A stretch of DNA of 64,000 nucleotides from Bifidobacterium tsurumiense (GTDB lineage Bacteria; Actinomycetota; Actinomycetes; Actinomycetales; Bifidobacteriaceae), in NCBI RefSeq assembly GCF_000741765.1, contig NZ_JGZU01000015.1:62001-126000 (forward strand), read 5' to 3'. The first letter of the stretch is position 1. Each line of letters begins with the position of its first letter. This document shows, one piece after another, positions 28,169-37,654 of the stretch. The position numbers and the translations under genes were made by a program. The notes beneath the pieces were generated by a model. The model worked only from the letters and a program-made list of their open reading frames with translations, made no database searches and was not told where the DNA came from.

Positions 28169-29713
28169 TCACTCCAGCGGGAGCGCATTCAACTTGGAAT
28201 GCTTGTATGAATACCCGAAATAGATGGCAAAGCCGATTGCCAACCAGACAAGAAAGCGCAACCAGGTCAACACGGAGAGATTGAACATCAGCGCCACATC
28301 CGCTATTGCTATCACGATAGGAAGCCACGGATTACCCGGCATCGTGAATGTGCGATGCAGCTCAGGGCGCTTGCGGCGCATTATGGGAATGGAAATCGCC
28401 ACCAAGGCGAATGCGGAAAGCGTGCCGATATTCACCATATCCGAAAGCACTGAAACATCCAGGAAGGATGCGAATGCGGCAACGACCACACCTGCTGCGA
28501 TCTGCAGGCCCACAGGAGTGCCTCGTTTGCCGACTGTGGCCAACCGCTCAGGAAGCAGTCCATCGCGGCTCATTGCGAAGATAACTCGTGTCAGACCGAG
28601 CAATAGCACCATGACCACGGTGGTCAAACCGATAACAATGCCAAAGGATATGATTTTGGCGGCCCAGTTGGCGCCAACCAATTCAAATCCGGTTGCCAAA
28701 GAAGGGGCTGGAGACTGCGCCAATTGCTTGTACGAGACCATGCCCGTGGTCACAAAAGCCACAGCCATATACATAATCGTGATAAGCAACATTCCCAATC
28801 CGATGCCCCGAGGAATATTGCGGCGAGGATCTTTGGTTTCCTCAGAAGCCGTCGCCACCACGTCGAAGCCAAGGAATGCGAAGAACACCAATGCCGCTCC
28901 GGAAATGATCCCGGGAATGCCATACATGCTTGGCGTCAAGCCAGTCGCCCACTGCCACAGTGGTTGGCCGAGACCTGCGGTGATACTGCCAGGGACGCTG
29001 TCAGCAGGTTGCTGGGGAGGAATGAAAGGAGTGAAATTCGACCATTTGATGTACATGAATCCAACAATGACCACGAATGCCACGATTGCAATCTTCACAA
29101 TGGTCAAAACGCCATCAACACGCGCCGATATTTTGGTCCCGATAACGAGCAAAACCGTGAAGAAACCGACAACGATCATTGGCGCCACATCGAAGTGAAT
29201 GCTGCCAATGGACATATTGGTGCTGAAATTCCATCCCATGGAATGCATGAAATCATTGAGATACACACCCCAATATTTCGACACCACCGAGCCTGCCATA
29301 AGCATTTCCAGGATCAGATCCCAACCTATAACCCATGCCACCACTTCACCGATCGTGGTGTAGGTGAAGGTATATGCCGATCCAGCCACAGGAATCATCG
29401 AAGCGAACTCGGCGTAGCACATCACTGCGGCACCGCACACCAATCCAGCAATCAAGAAACTGAGTATCACTGCTGGCCCTGCATGGAATGCCGCCGCTTG
29501 CGCGCCAATGGAGAAAATACCTGCTCCGACAGCCACGGCGACGCCCATGACTGCAAGATCCCACGCATTCAGCGTTCGAACCAGCACATGTTGTGCACCA
29601 CCCTGCTCCTCTTGCTGGGTTTCTGCAATGGCACGCTCCACAGACTTGGTTCGAAACAGGTGCATAACAATCTCTTCGCTTTCATCATCGATACCCGGCT
29701 CATGCGCAAGCAT
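28169..29713 (-). CDS. APC family amino-acid permease
   Basis: A 514-residue membrane transporter with 12 or more hydrophobic segments. The first reads DLAVMGVAVAVGAGIFSIGAQAA, the APC superfamily entry with the unwound GAGIF helix. FAFLGFDVVATASEETKDPRRNIPRGIGLGMLL is the classic segment of the cationic amino acid transporter group (YfnA/CAT-like). The first start (29713) is preferred because GAAGG lies seven bases upstream; a second Met 16 codons later is possible. No adjacent metabolic gene points to the substrate. Confidence 0.87.
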   Translation of the reverse strand: MLAHEPGIDDESEEIVMHLFRTKSVERAIAETQQEEQGGAQHVLVRTLNAWDLAVMGVAVAVGAGIFSIGAQAAAFHAGPAVILSFLIAGLVCGAAVMCYAEFASMIPVAGSAYTFTYTTIGEVVAWVIGWDLILEMLMAGSVVSKYWGVYLNDFMHSMGWNFSTNMSIGSIHFDVAPMIVVGFFTVLLVIGTKISARVDGVLTIVKIAIVAFVVIVGFMYIKWSNFTPFIPPQQPADSVPGSITAGLGQPLWQWATGLTPSMYGIPGIISGAALVFFAFLGFDVVATASEETKDPRRNIPRGIGLGMLLITIMYMAVAFVTTGMVSYKQLAQSPAPSLATGFELVGANWAAKIISFGIVIGLTTVVMVLLLGLTRVIFAMSRDGLLPERLATVGKRGTPVGLQIAAGVVVAAFASFLDVSVLSDMVNIGTLSAFALVAISIPIMRRKRPELHRTFTMPGNPWLPIVIAIADVALMFNLSVLTWLRFLVWLAIGFAIYFGYSYKHSKLNALPLE

Positions 29714-29921
29714 CGATGGACCTTCGGTGTACGTCGTAGAACTATACGGCTTGCAGCCTACTGCGGCAAGCCATTGCGTCTTATATTGAAAATTCGGCTC
29801 AGGTGATCATCGCCTCACAGCACATCGCAATGCATTCCCGCTCAGCTTTAGCTCTGCTGCAAGCGCATGCAGCAGGCATGCCCCGAACGGGATGCAATCG
29901 TGGCTAGCTCAAAGACACCGG

Positions 29922-31199
29922 CTAAGCCAAGTGCAAACCAACCACGACCGGTTCAGGCACCAGCCTTATGCCAAAGGCTTGCTCAACACCATCCTGAATG
30001 CTTTGCGCAAGGGATTGAATATCGATGGCCTTGGCGGTTCCTCGATTGGTCAATGCCAAAGTATGCAAGGTTGACAGGCTCGCAGATGATTGGACCGTGC
30101 GCTCGGAAGAGTCTTCCCCCTCATGCGACGCTCCTTGCATCTCCCCTTCGCTTTCAGCAGGACCTTGCACATAGCCATCGAGGGCAAATCCCTTATGGAA
30201 ACCTGCGTGATCAATAAGCCATGCCGCTGAGGTCTTCACGCCTGCACTTCCGTCCGGAAGCACTGCGGCGAATCGCGGTGCATCCTCAGGCAATGCTTCT
30301 GCCTGTCGTTCAGTCACGATTGGATTCATGAAGAAGCTACCGCAACTATGTCTGTTGTAATCGGGCATATCGCCGCCCTGCGCTCGCAAAGCGATATCGA
30401 GATTGCTCTGCTTGCGAGTTCCCTGCATCCATGCGGAACGATATCGCGTGGCATCCTCAAGCATTCCCTTAGAAGCCCTGACACGCAGCACTGCAGAACG
30501 TATCGCCCGCGTGGACATGCGATCACCAACCTGCACCCCAAGCGCATGCGCCAATTGACCGTATCCAACAGTTCCGGTTTCACTATGCTGCATCGTGAAA
30601 GTCACTGATAGCACCACATAGCGAGGAGTCGGAAAATACTGAGTGTCAGGAACTGCTGGCTGAACATACATGCTCTGCTTGAGCAATGAAGTCCGGTAGC
30701 CGAACTTCAGATCCTTGCGATCAAGTTCCTGAGTCGTTTTTGTTTGCCTGTCCCAAACCTCGACCGAAGATACGCTTGTGGAGACTTCCTGCCCATACGC
30801 ACCGATATTTTGCACGACAGAAGCGCCCACTGTGCCGGGTATGCCGGAAAGCCCTTCAACGCCTTCCAACCCCAGCTCAACGCAAAAGGCCACAAAATCA
30901 TCCCAGTTACAACCAGCCTCTGCATTGACATGCACGATATGGGCTTCCCCTTCAACCGGAGCAGCCTCATCAGGAACGGTTATGGTACGACGCGCGTCCC
31001 GAACCACAACGCCTGGGAAGTCATCGTCACTGACGAGCAGATTGGAGCCGCCGCCGATTACCAGCAATGGCAGCCCTTTGGAATCAGCATCTTCGACCGC
31101 TTCGATAATCCCCACGCGGGTATCTGGCTCAACGAATCTCGCAATGTGACCGCCGACGCCAATCGTGGTGATATCTGCAAACGCTACTGAATTGGTCAT
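29922..31199 (-). CDS. murB: UDP-N-acetylenolpyruvoylglucosamine reductase
   Basis: FAD enzyme completing UDP-N-acetylmuramate for peptidoglycan. 425 residues, longer than most MurB (300-370). The FAD domain shows TTIGVGGHIARFVEP, GGGSNLLVSDDDFPGVVV and GIPGTVGASVVQNIGAYGQE; the catalytic Ser region is HSCGSFFMNPIV. An insertion of about 35 residues (EGEMQGASHEGEDSSERT...) lies before the C-terminal helix. A TACAAT box ends seven bases before the ATG, so the transcript is probably leaderless. Confidence 0.95.
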   Translation of the reverse strand: MTNSVAFADITTIGVGGHIARFVEPDTRVGIIEAVEDADSKGLPLLVIGGGSNLLVSDDDFPGVVVRDARRTITVPDEAAPVEGEAHIVHVNAEAGCNWDDFVAFCVELGLEGVEGLSGIPGTVGASVVQNIGAYGQEVSTSVSSVEVWDRQTKTTQELDRKDLKFGYRTSLLKQSMYVQPAVPDTQYFPTPRYVVLSVTFTMQHSETGTVGYGQLAHALGVQVGDRMSTRAIRSAVLRVRASKGMLEDATRYRSAWMQGTRKQSNLDIALRAQGGDMPDYNRHSCGSFFMNPIVTERQAEALPEDAPRFAAVLPDGSAGVKTSAAWLIDHAGFHKGFALDGYVQGPAESEGEMQGASHEGEDSSERTVQSSASLSTLHTLALTNRGTAKAIDIQSLAQSIQDGVEQAFGIRLVPEPVVVGLHLA

Positions 31200-31362
31200 A
31201 GGCGTTATTGTAACCGTTGCCACGCATTCTGCATCGAAGGCGAAGAGAAGGCAAGCCAAACTGGACACTACTCAACAACATCCACCCCTGAACCCCGCCA
31301 CTATACGAAGAGCCGCAATACCGGTAGGTTCAGAGCGTGCCAACTCACACTATCTTGAGCTG

Positions 31363-31388
31363 AAAAAAAACCCGACCGAAGTCGGGTT
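31363..31388 (-). terminator. Terminator of rpmG
   Basis: On the minus strand AACCCGAC-TTCG-GTCGGGTT, an 8-bp stem with a TTCG tetraloop, runs straight into TTTTTT. A textbook intrinsic terminator, 16 bases after rpmG. Confidence 0.93.
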
Positions 31389-31403
31389 AAAGTCTGTAAA
31401 TGC

Positions 31404-31574
31404 TCAGCGGGTCTCGCGGTGCACAGTCTGCTTGCCGCAGCGAGGGCAGAACTTATTCAGCTCAAGACGATCCGGCGTGTTGCGGCGGTTCTTCGTCGTG
31501 ATGTAGTTACGTTCCTTGCACACAGTGCATGCCAGCGTAATGCCCGGACGGATGTCGGCGCTCTTGCTTGCCAT
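31404..31574 (-). CDS. rpmG: 50S ribosomal protein L33, zinc-binding form
   Basis: Short large-subunit protein L33, 56 residues, found by translating the minus strand from the ATG at 31574: [20 protein letters not shown] ... [16 protein letters not shown]. Two CxxC pairs (CTVC and CPRC) mark the C+ zinc-binding form. It lies directly downstream of three tRNA genes, an arrangement common in bacteria, and ends at its own terminator before murB. Confidence 0.96.
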   Translation of the reverse strand: MASKSADIRPGITLACTVCKERNYITTKNRRNTPDRLELNKFCPRCGKQTVHRETR

Positions 31575-31621
31575 TTCGTTCACCTCTGTGTTCGTGTACT
31601 TACCGATTATTTTCGGCTTTG

Positions 31622-31695
31622 TAGCGAGGAAGAGACTCGAACTCTTGACCTTACGATTATGAGTCGTACGCTCTAGCCAGCTGAGCTACCCCGCC
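31622..31695 (-). tRNA. tRNA-Met (CAT)
   Basis: 74 bases with acceptor GGCGGGG pairing to CCTCGCT (two G-U pairs), a D arm AGCTCAGCTGG, anticodon loop CTCATAA (CAT) and GTTCGAGTC T-arm. The Watson-Crick-like first acceptor pair suggests an elongator rather than an initiator tRNA. Confidence 0.93.
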
Positions 31696-31700
31696 ATGAG

Positions 31701-31772
<72 letters not shown>

Positions 31773-31773
31773 G

Positions 31774-31855
31774 TGGCGGATAGTGGATTCGAACCACTGA
31801 AGCACGAAGCGGCTGATTTACAGTCAGCTCCCTTTGACCGCTTGGGAAATCCGCC
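31774..31855 (-). tRNA. tRNA-Tyr (GTA)
   Basis: Class II tRNA of 82 bases; acceptor GGCGGAT pairs with ATCCGCC, anticodon loop CTGTAAA gives GTA, with a long variable arm and GGTTCGAATCC T-arm. First of the three-tRNA/rpmG transcript. Confidence 0.94.
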
Positions 31856-32130
31856 ATGTTTCCGTCAGCGACCTAGGCCGCAACCGGCAACTTGGCTATT
31901 GTGCCACGGCTGGCCGACGAATGCAAGCCAAGACACGCCGAAGCGATTCCAAGCACTTGAACAATCGTTTTTCGTTGAAATACCAACGTTTAACAGACAC
32001 CAACGCACTGCGATCACGCATCTACTCCGCTCATAGAAGATCGAGAAGCCCCGATGTCACAACGCTCCATTCAAGTGGATCGAGGCCCTCCGACCTTCTT
32101 GGCGGAGTATGCAGTCTTGGCTATTTCCGC

Positions 32131-33207
32131 CTATTTTGCCGGAGTGAAATGGCTCATCACCTCAATAACACCATCATTGGCTTCCGGCTCCCCGATGGAT
32201 ATGCGAATGCCTTCCCCGCTGAACACACGAACGGATAAGCCGTACCCAACAAATGCCGCTGCGACCTCATCGGTGCGTTCCTGCAATGGCAGCCAGAAGA
32301 AGTTGGCATAAGGCTGGGGGAACTCCCAACCCTGTTCACGCAAAGCCACTACCACACGATCCCTCTCGGCCAGAAGCTGCTTCACCCGCGCATCCAGTTC
32401 CTCCTGGACATCCAGAGAAGCCAGCGCGGCCTTCTGGGCAAGATCGGTGACGGCAAACGGCAATGCGACCTTCCTCATGCCATCCACCACATCCTCAGGA
32501 GCCACAGCATACCCAATACGCAGTCCCGCGAGGCCGTATGCCTTGGAGAAGGTCTGAGCCACCACAACATTGGGATATTGGCGGAACAAATCCATACCCA
32601 CTGCAGTGTCTGCACTCGTGTTGAATTGAATATATGCCTCATCCATAAGCACCAGCACATCAGAGGGGGCAGCCTCCATAACACGTCTTGCCTCGTCAAC
32701 GGTTAACGCAGTCGCCGTAGGATTGTTGGGATTATTCAAAATAATCAAACGAGTGCGATCATTGATCGCTGCGATAATGCCGTCAATATCATGACTGCCA
32801 TCAGGCCTATTCGGTATCTGAATACTTTCCGCACCGGCTGTTGCCACGATTATTGGGTATGCCTCGAAACTTCGCCATGGATAGATGACCTCGTCACCAG
32901 GCCCTGCGACGAGCTGCACCAGTTGTGTGATGACCTCAGTGGACCCGCATCCAAGCACAATCTGCTCAGGCTTGACATCATGCAATGCCGCGAGGCGCTC
33001 CACGACCTGCCAACCACGCATATCCGGGTATCGATTGATGCGAGACAAGGATAGCGATTCAATGGCCTTCACAACACTGGGTAGAGGCTGGAATGGATTC
33101 TCATTGCTTGAGATTTTGAACGACTTATGCCCCTCGACGGTTGGAGCGGGCTTGCCCTGCTTATAGCTCGGAATGGTGTCGATTATTGCACGATGTTTGA
33201 ATGCCAT
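32131..33207 (-). CDS. hisC: Histidinol-phosphate/aromatic aminotransferase
   Basis: A 358-residue PLP enzyme of the HisC family (class II aminotransferase), which makes histidinol phosphate in histidine synthesis or, in actinobacterial paralogues (Pat), acts on aromatic amino acids. Seen: SSNENPFQPLPSVVKAI at the N-terminus, NNPNNPTATALT, MDEAYIQF, the PLP lysine in TFSKAYGLAGLRIGYA, and the C-terminal arginine in GIRISIGEPEAN. No other histidine gene is nearby, so the Pat role is possible. A GATAAT box eight bases before the ATG suggests a leaderless transcript. Confidence 0.88.
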   Translation of the reverse strand: MAFKHRAIIDTIPSYKQGKPAPTVEGHKSFKISSNENPFQPLPSVVKAIESLSLSRINRYPDMRGWQVVERLAALHDVKPEQIVLGCGSTEVITQLVQLVAGPGDEVIYPWRSFEAYPIIVATAGAESIQIPNRPDGSHDIDGIIAAINDRTRLIILNNPNNPTATALTVDEARRVMEAAPSDVLVLMDEAYIQFNTSADTAVGMDLFRQYPNVVVAQTFSKAYGLAGLRIGYAVAPEDVVDGMRKVALPFAVTDLAQKAALASLDVQEELDARVKQLLAERDRVVVALREQGWEFPQPYANFFWLPLQERTDEVAAAFVGYGLSVRVFSGEGIRISIGEPEANDGVIEVMSHFTPAK

Positions 33208-33338
33208 GCACCCATATTATCCCTCAGCATGCCGCAAACCCTTGGTATTCCGCGCCTTGGACAAGGAAGGCATCGATTATGCAGAGTTCTCGAGGCATCC
33301 CGCAATATCAATCTGAGCAACTGCCCGCACATAACAAA

Positions 33339-33369
33339 TGGCTCCTACGGCATCACACCGCAGGAGCCA
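33339..33369 (-). terminator. Terminator of groES
   Basis: TGGCTCCT ... AGGAGCCA, extended by an ACGGC/CCGC inner stem, lies 16 bases after the groES stop on the minus strand and is followed by TTTGTT. Confidence 0.8.
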
Positions 33370-33384
33370 TGACAACGACTATGC

Positions 33385-33678
33385 TCAGCCCAGAATGGCC
33401 AGAACGTCGCGAGAAGACACGATCAGGAAATCCTCGCCCTGATAGTGAACCTCGGTGCCGCCGTACTTGGAATACAGCACCTTGTCGCCAACCTTGACAT
33501 CCATGGGGATGCGCTCGCCCTTGTCGTCACGACGACCAGGACCAACTGCCAGCACTTCGCCCTGCTGCGGCTTTTCCTTGGCATTGTCCGGAATGAACAG
33601 ACCGGATGCGGTCTGAGTCTCGGCCTCCGCCTGCTTGACGATAATCTTATCTTCCAACGGTGTGAGTGAGATCGACAC
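33385..33678 (-). CDS. groES: Co-chaperonin GroES
   Basis: Lid of the GroEL folding chamber. 97 residues; [44 protein letters not shown] is the conserved core with the mobile loop, and [22 protein letters not shown] the roof and C-terminus. No groEL is adjacent: the next gene downstream is hisC, as in other bifidobacteria where groEL lies elsewhere. Controlled by the CIRCE element upstream. Confidence 0.97.
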   Translation of the reverse strand: MSISLTPLEDKIIVKQAEAETQTASGLFIPDNAKEKPQQGEVLAVGPGRRDDKGERIPMDVKVGDKVLYSKYGGTEVHYQGEDFLIVSSRDVLAILG

Positions 33679-33798
33679 TGTGGACCTCCTCTTTCTAAAG
33701 AGAAATCAATAATTGCCGCGCCAGGACATCGCTTCCAAGAGGCTGACGATCACTTGTGGCGCCGTCCCTTTGCGCTACCGCTCATCGTAGCGCGATTA

Positions 33799-33825
33799 TT
33801 AGCACTCTGCCAACTCGAGTGCTAA
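33799..33825 (-). promoter_or_regulatory. CIRCE element (HrcA operator)
   Basis: TTAGCACTC-N9-GAGTGCTAA is an exact match to the CIRCE consensus, 121 bases upstream of groES. HrcA would repress groES here in the absence of heat stress. It also lies only 22 bases past the stop of the SepX/GlpR-like gene. Confidence 0.95.
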
Positions 33826-33846
33826 CGCTGAGAGTGAAAACTCTTG

Positions 33847-35133
33847 TCAAACCGTGCGACGTGCCAAAACCGCTTCAAGATCGGCGCCGAGTGAATCTGC
33901 CGTTGCATCGGGAACGTCAACCTGAGCATGCACTTCTGCGTTGTGGAATGCAGAAGTGTCATCACTCTGGTTTTCCGATTGCTTGTCACTCGCCGAATAC
34001 GCTTGCGCAGAACGATTTCGTTGCAAATCAACGTCATCCACCGCATCCGCTTCGAGATCAGAATCGGAGCGTTCTGGCTCTTCCTGAGGCGCAACGGCCT
34101 TGGCTACCTGCACAGTAGATTTGATCTCCATGCTCTCAGGTGCCTGATAATCCTGCTCTATGCCATTGCGAGGCGCGCCCAGAGAGAATGAGATGAGATC
34201 CTGAGCGGGAACCGCCATATCAAAGACATCAAGGCTTTTCGCAGGATGCACCTGATGCAGTTCGTCGGTGGCATCGGAAGCCTGGCTCTCCTCAGCAATA
34301 TTCAGACCCTCGTTATGCTCAGCGCCCTCTTCATGAACCGCAGGGGACTGTGCGTCCAACTCATCGTGAGACGCCTGCTTGTACTCAGCGACAGCCTGCA
34401 CATCCACTTGACCGGATATCGGCTGCTTGACATCAACGGGCTCTCCAACGTTATCCTGACGGCGCTCCATGGCACGCGCCTTATCCATCTGGGCTCGACG
34501 CAACGCTTGCCTAATCTCCCGCTGCTCCAACACATCTGTGGGCGCAGAATCTTCGGCTGATTGTGTCACTTCATCACGTTGCAGCCGCTCACCGGCTGCC
34601 GACCGTTTTCCCTCGGCATCCCCCGCAACCGGTTCCTTGGTTGACTTTCGTTGTTCAGCAACTCGCTGTTCCCAATGCCTCGCCTGTTGTGCAGCCCTTG
34701 CCCCCAAAGCCAATACCACCGCCAGCAAAACGACAGGGATGACTGCAAACCAAGGGCTGAAGTGCAAGGCAAAAGACCCTGCGAAAACCAGAATGGTGAC
34801 AACCACTAAAGCAGCAACCAGCATTTGGCGACGGCGAATAGCCTGGCGGCGCATTTGACGAATCTGCGCAATACGCTCCTGAGTTAGCCGAGCGCCACGT
34901 GCCTGCTTTGGCTGCATAGTAGCCCCTTTCATCTCGGGCGTATACCCATCGGAGAACCGAGTACCACTCTGTGCATCCACCAAGTGCAACGACGAGGAAT
35001 ACCTGTCTTCGCGATGCTCTATCACCCGCTTCATGCTGTCAACTGTCCTCTTGGGCAGCCAGACGACCATCGCAATTACGACTATCGCGAGTACAACAAT
35101 GGTGCTCAACGATCCGTAATCCATACTCCCCAA
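33847..35133 (-). CDS. Membrane protein, probable SepX/GlpR divisome component
   Basis: About 428 residues. One hydrophobic helix at the N-terminus (about 9-26), then RVIEHREDRYSSSLHLVD and a basic segment (TQERIAQIRQMRRQAIRRRQ), a pair of membrane helices at about 105-145, and a long hydrophilic, acidic C-terminal region. This topology and the neighbourhood (RimJ-like GNAT immediately upstream, 5-formyl-THF cyclo-ligase next) match SepX of Streptomyces and GlpR of Corynebacterium, which organise the division septum. The homology is inferred from layout, not a search. The start may be TTG (AAGGAG ten bases upstream) or the ATG three codons later. Confidence 0.6.
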   Translation of the reverse strand: MGSMDYGSLSTIVVLAIVVIAMVVWLPKRTVDSMKRVIEHREDRYSSSLHLVDAQSGTRFSDGYTPEMKGATMQPKQARGARLTQERIAQIRQMRRQAIRRRQMLVAALVVVTILVFAGSFALHFSPWFAVIPVVLLAVVLALGARAAQQARHWEQRVAEQRKSTKEPVAGDAEGKRSAAGERLQRDEVTQSAEDSAPTDVLEQREIRQALRRAQMDKARAMERRQDNVGEPVDVKQPISGQVDVQAVAEYKQASHDELDAQSPAVHEEGAEHNEGLNIAEESQASDATDELHQVHPAKSLDVFDMAVPAQDLISFSLGAPRNGIEQDYQAPESMEIKSTVQVAKAVAPQEEPERSDSDLEADAVDDVDLQRNRSAQAYSASDKQSENQSDDTSAFHNAEVHAQVDVPDATADSLGADLEAVLARRTV

Positions 35134-35164
35134 GAATAGAAGACTCCTTGACCTTTTGTCGTGT

Positions 35165-35830
35165 TTAATCTCGGGCGTGTCGTGTTATCTGCCGCACCGC
35201 AAATCCCTCGCCACGATCCTCTGCCAACAGACTATACGCGTCATGATCCTGCCATCGTCCGTTCACATACATATAACCACGACGGATGCCCTCATAAGTT
35301 GCACCGACTTTTTCAGCAACCCGATGCGAGCGCCGGTTGTTGATAAGCATATCGATTTCCAAACGATGCAGCTTTGGTCCGCTGGACTCTCCCAATGCCC
35401 AGTCGGCAAGCATCGCCACTGCAAGCGGCATTATTCCTTTGCCTGCATAGGCATGGTCCATCCAATATCCCACGATCCCGCTGCGCATTGCCCCATAACT
35501 TATTGCACCGAGAGATATCTGTCCAACTATGCGCCCTTGATATGTCACGGCAAAAACGACACCTGCGCCATCCCTTTCCTGTTGGCGCTGCCACTGAATC
35601 CACTCATTAAAGGACATTCCCGAACCATATTCTGGATCGCCGGATTCCCAAGGCGCCAACCAAGCTTCATTGCCCCAACGCACCCTTCCCCATTCACGCG
35701 CGTCATCCGTAGTCAGCGGACGCAATGCAATAGGCAACGCGCCTTCGGGCGCATAGAGGATCGAAGGCATATGAATGGCACGAGGTGACGAAGGGGCCAG
35801 AGCCTGACGCAAAGAACGCAAAATGCTCAT
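35165..35830 (-). CDS. rimJ: GNAT acetyltransferase, RimJ/RimL type
   Basis: A 221-residue acetyl-CoA-dependent N-acetyltransferase. LRPLTTDDAREWGRVRWGNEAW starts the GNAT domain; GIVGYWMDHAYAGKGIMPLAVAML is the acetyl-CoA binding loop (normally R/Q-x-x-G-x-G/A), and LEIDMLINNRRSHRVAEKVGATYEG follows as in RimJ/RimL. A hydrophobic SLRQALAPSSPRAI leader precedes it. Targets are unknown. It ends 31 bases before the SepX/GlpR-like gene and is probably co-transcribed with it. Confidence 0.8.
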   Translation of the reverse strand: MSILRSLRQALAPSSPRAIHMPSILYAPEGALPIALRPLTTDDAREWGRVRWGNEAWLAPWESGDPEYGSGMSFNEWIQWQRQQERDGAGVVFAVTYQGRIVGQISLGAISYGAMRSGIVGYWMDHAYAGKGIMPLAVAMLADWALGESSGPKLHRLEIDMLINNRRSHRVAEKVGATYEGIRRGYMYVNGRWQDHDAYSLLAEDRGEGFAVRQITRHARD

Positions 35831-35955
35831 TGTCCCATTGTGCCACTGTTGACGCCGGTTATTCGACCATTGCCAAGATTTTATTTGCGTTCAAGCAACC
35901 ATACTCCGCGCCTAGGCTATGTTCCCAGCTATCCACCATGTGCTAGAACGGATTT

Positions 35956-36570
35956 ATGGACGAAATCGCATCCGCAAAACAGGAACTACGCCATGCAGCT
36001 GCTGCAAGACGCCGCTCTATCCCCTCATCCCAACTGGAGTCAAGTGGGACTGAACTTGAGAACATGGCTGCACCATTCATCGACGAGCTCCCTCAGGCCG
36101 CCGCCATCGCAGCATACATTTCCATGGGAACGGAAATACAAACCCTGCCTTTGCTCCGTCATATTCTTCGATCCGATCGACGTGTGCTTGTGCCACGTTT
36201 GGGATCGGGGATGGAAATAGGTTGGAGTGAAATTGCGGATGTCGAAGAGCTTGATCAGCTGACCGATATGCCCCGGCGCGCTTCCGGAGGACTCAGGCCT
36301 CAGGAACCAACAGATACCGTGACTTTGCCGCCTGATGCACTCGCAGAAGCCGCTTGCATTCTTGTGCCAGCCTTTGCAATAGACAATCGCGGCATCCGTC
36401 TGGGTCGCGGCGCGGGATGGTACGACCAAGCGCTTATTCATCGTGATCCACAATCCACTTTGCTCGGTATATGTTGGCCTTGGGAACAGCGTGAAGAGCC
36501 TTTGCCTGCACATGATCATGATGTGCCAGTGCATGGAATTCTGACCACGGACAGCTTTGGGTTGCTGTGA
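35956..36570 (+). CDS. 5-formyltetrahydrofolate cyclo-ligase
   Basis: ATP-dependent conversion of 5-formyl-THF to 5,10-methenyl-THF. 204 residues with AAYISMGTEIQTLPLLRHIL, VLVPRLG and the family signature VPAFAIDNRGIRLGRGAGWYDQAL. No Shine-Dalgarno sequence is visible; TAGAAC ends six bases before the ATG, giving a probable leaderless message. It is the first gene of the plus-strand half of the SepX-type neighbourhood. Confidence 0.9.
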   Translation: MDEIASAKQELRHAAAARRRSIPSSQLESSGTELENMAAPFIDELPQAAAIAAYISMGTEIQTLPLLRHILRSDRRVLVPRLGSGMEIGWSEIADVEELDQLTDMPRRASGGLRPQEPTDTVTLPPDALAEAACILVPAFAIDNRGIRLGRGAGWYDQALIHRDPQSTLLGICWPWEQREEPLPAHDHDVPVHGILTTDSFGLL

Positions 36571-36699
36571 ATTACCATCTGGTGTTTGTTCGCGCGTCGC
36601 TCAATGGCTGCAGCTTCACACTAAGGTCTTATGGTCGGGACTAGGATATGTACGAGTTTGACCTTAGCTTCGCATTATTCGTCTAAGAAGGAATGAGCA

Positions 36700-36888
36700 T
36701 TGCCTACATATCACTACCGCTGCAAGAACTGCGGTTACGACTTCACCGAGCAGCAGTCATTTTCCGATGATCCCATCACCGTATGCCCTCAGTGCGGAGA
36801 GGAACAGGTGCACAAAGTGTATTCAGCACCTCCTATTTCCTTTAAGGGACATGGTTTTTACCGCACTGACTCAGGTTCTTCAAAATAA
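36700..36888 (+). CDS. FmdB-family zinc ribbon protein
   Basis: A 62-residue regulatory-type zinc ribbon. It starts at a TTG codon (MPTYHYRCKNCGYDF) with AAGAAGGAA seven bases upstream; this ribosome binding site fixes the start. Two CxxC pairs (CKNC and CPQC) hold zinc. FmdB-like proteins lie near 5-formyl-THF cyclo-ligase in actinobacteria; the function is not known. Confidence 0.85.
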   Translation: MPTYHYRCKNCGYDFTEQQSFSDDPITVCPQCGEEQVHKVYSAPPISFKGHGFYRTDSGSSK

Positions 36889-36914
36889 GGCCTGATCTCG
36901 GTTCTCGTCTTCGG

Positions 36915-36940
36915 GGCTCTCGTCTTTTGAGATGAGAGCC
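36915..36940 (+). terminator. Terminator of the fmdB-like gene
   Basis: GGCTCTCGTC / GATGAGAGCC with a 6-base loop, one G-U pair, followed by TCAATTCTTTT. It lies 27 bases past the stop. Confidence 0.75.
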
Positions 36941-37113
36941 TCAATTCTTTTCACAACGGTTTTCAATGGATTTGCCTTGTCCATGAGTGCATATCCTCAA
37001 TATGCTTTCTCACGAGTTACTGCTCGACAAGTCATCGCCCCGCACGGCTCACTGCAGGTGTCAGACAATCGTCTTTTTCATCGTCCCGTAAGAAGCACCC
37101 GCAAGCACCCCAC

Positions 37114-37267
37114 AAACGGTCACACAAAGCTTCCTGCATGCATCACAACACAACCCATACATCCCCACAAGCTCTCTGCAAGCACCACGCAAGCTCCCCG
37201 TTCGCTCTTCGTAAACGGTCACAAGCCCCCCCCTGCACTGCGCCACATCGCAACCCATACATCCCCA
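37114..37267. repeat. Imperfect direct repeat, about 97-bp period
   Basis: A unit starting AAACGGTCACA and ending CAACCCATACATCCCCACA occurs at 37114-37169 and 37211-37267. The inner part has diverged, but the ends are identical and offset by 97-98 bases. The plus strand is strongly C/A biased here. Confidence 0.7.
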
Positions 37268-37654
37268 CACAAATCTAGCTCAGCAAAGTCCACCAAGAAC
37301 ACCTCACACATTCTGCCCATTCAGTTTCGAGCTTCGGAACCGGAGTGTTGTTGTATTGTCGACCGCAGTATCGGTGGGTCTATGGGATTATGCCGCTAGC
37401 TGCCATATCTATGCGTTTTCGATCACCTCGGCCAAACGTTGTGTTCAATAGTTATGCCGCCAATTGCCACATGTGATCTTGACGATGGGGAATTATTCTG
37501 TTCATAAGTTCATAAGCACTTGCACACAATACTTCCGACCACATGCATGGTTATGATTGATTTCCCTGCAGAATTATCATCACATCCATGAATCCTCCGA
37601 CCACATAACTGCTGCTTGGGCCGGTGTGTGCATTCCATCAGGCATGATCCCTCT

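Larger units (their letters stand above)
36889..37654. other. Long intergenic region between fmdB-like and SAF genes
   Basis: A 766-base region without a supported gene. It starts with the fmdB terminator, contains an imperfect ~97-bp direct repeat rich in C and A on the plus strand (37114-37267), and ends with the SAF gene promoter. Small reading frames exist but lack a ribosome binding site and normal codon usage. Confidence 0.5.

Noticed and set aside
28078..28284. Short plus-strand frame near the amino-acid permease stop
   Set aside because: It overlaps the end of the permease gene on the other strand and has no start signal.
37061..37270. Minus-strand 69-codon frame in the long gap after the fmdB-like gene
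   Set aside because: It falls inside the C/A-biased direct repeat; its apparent coding bias comes from base composition.
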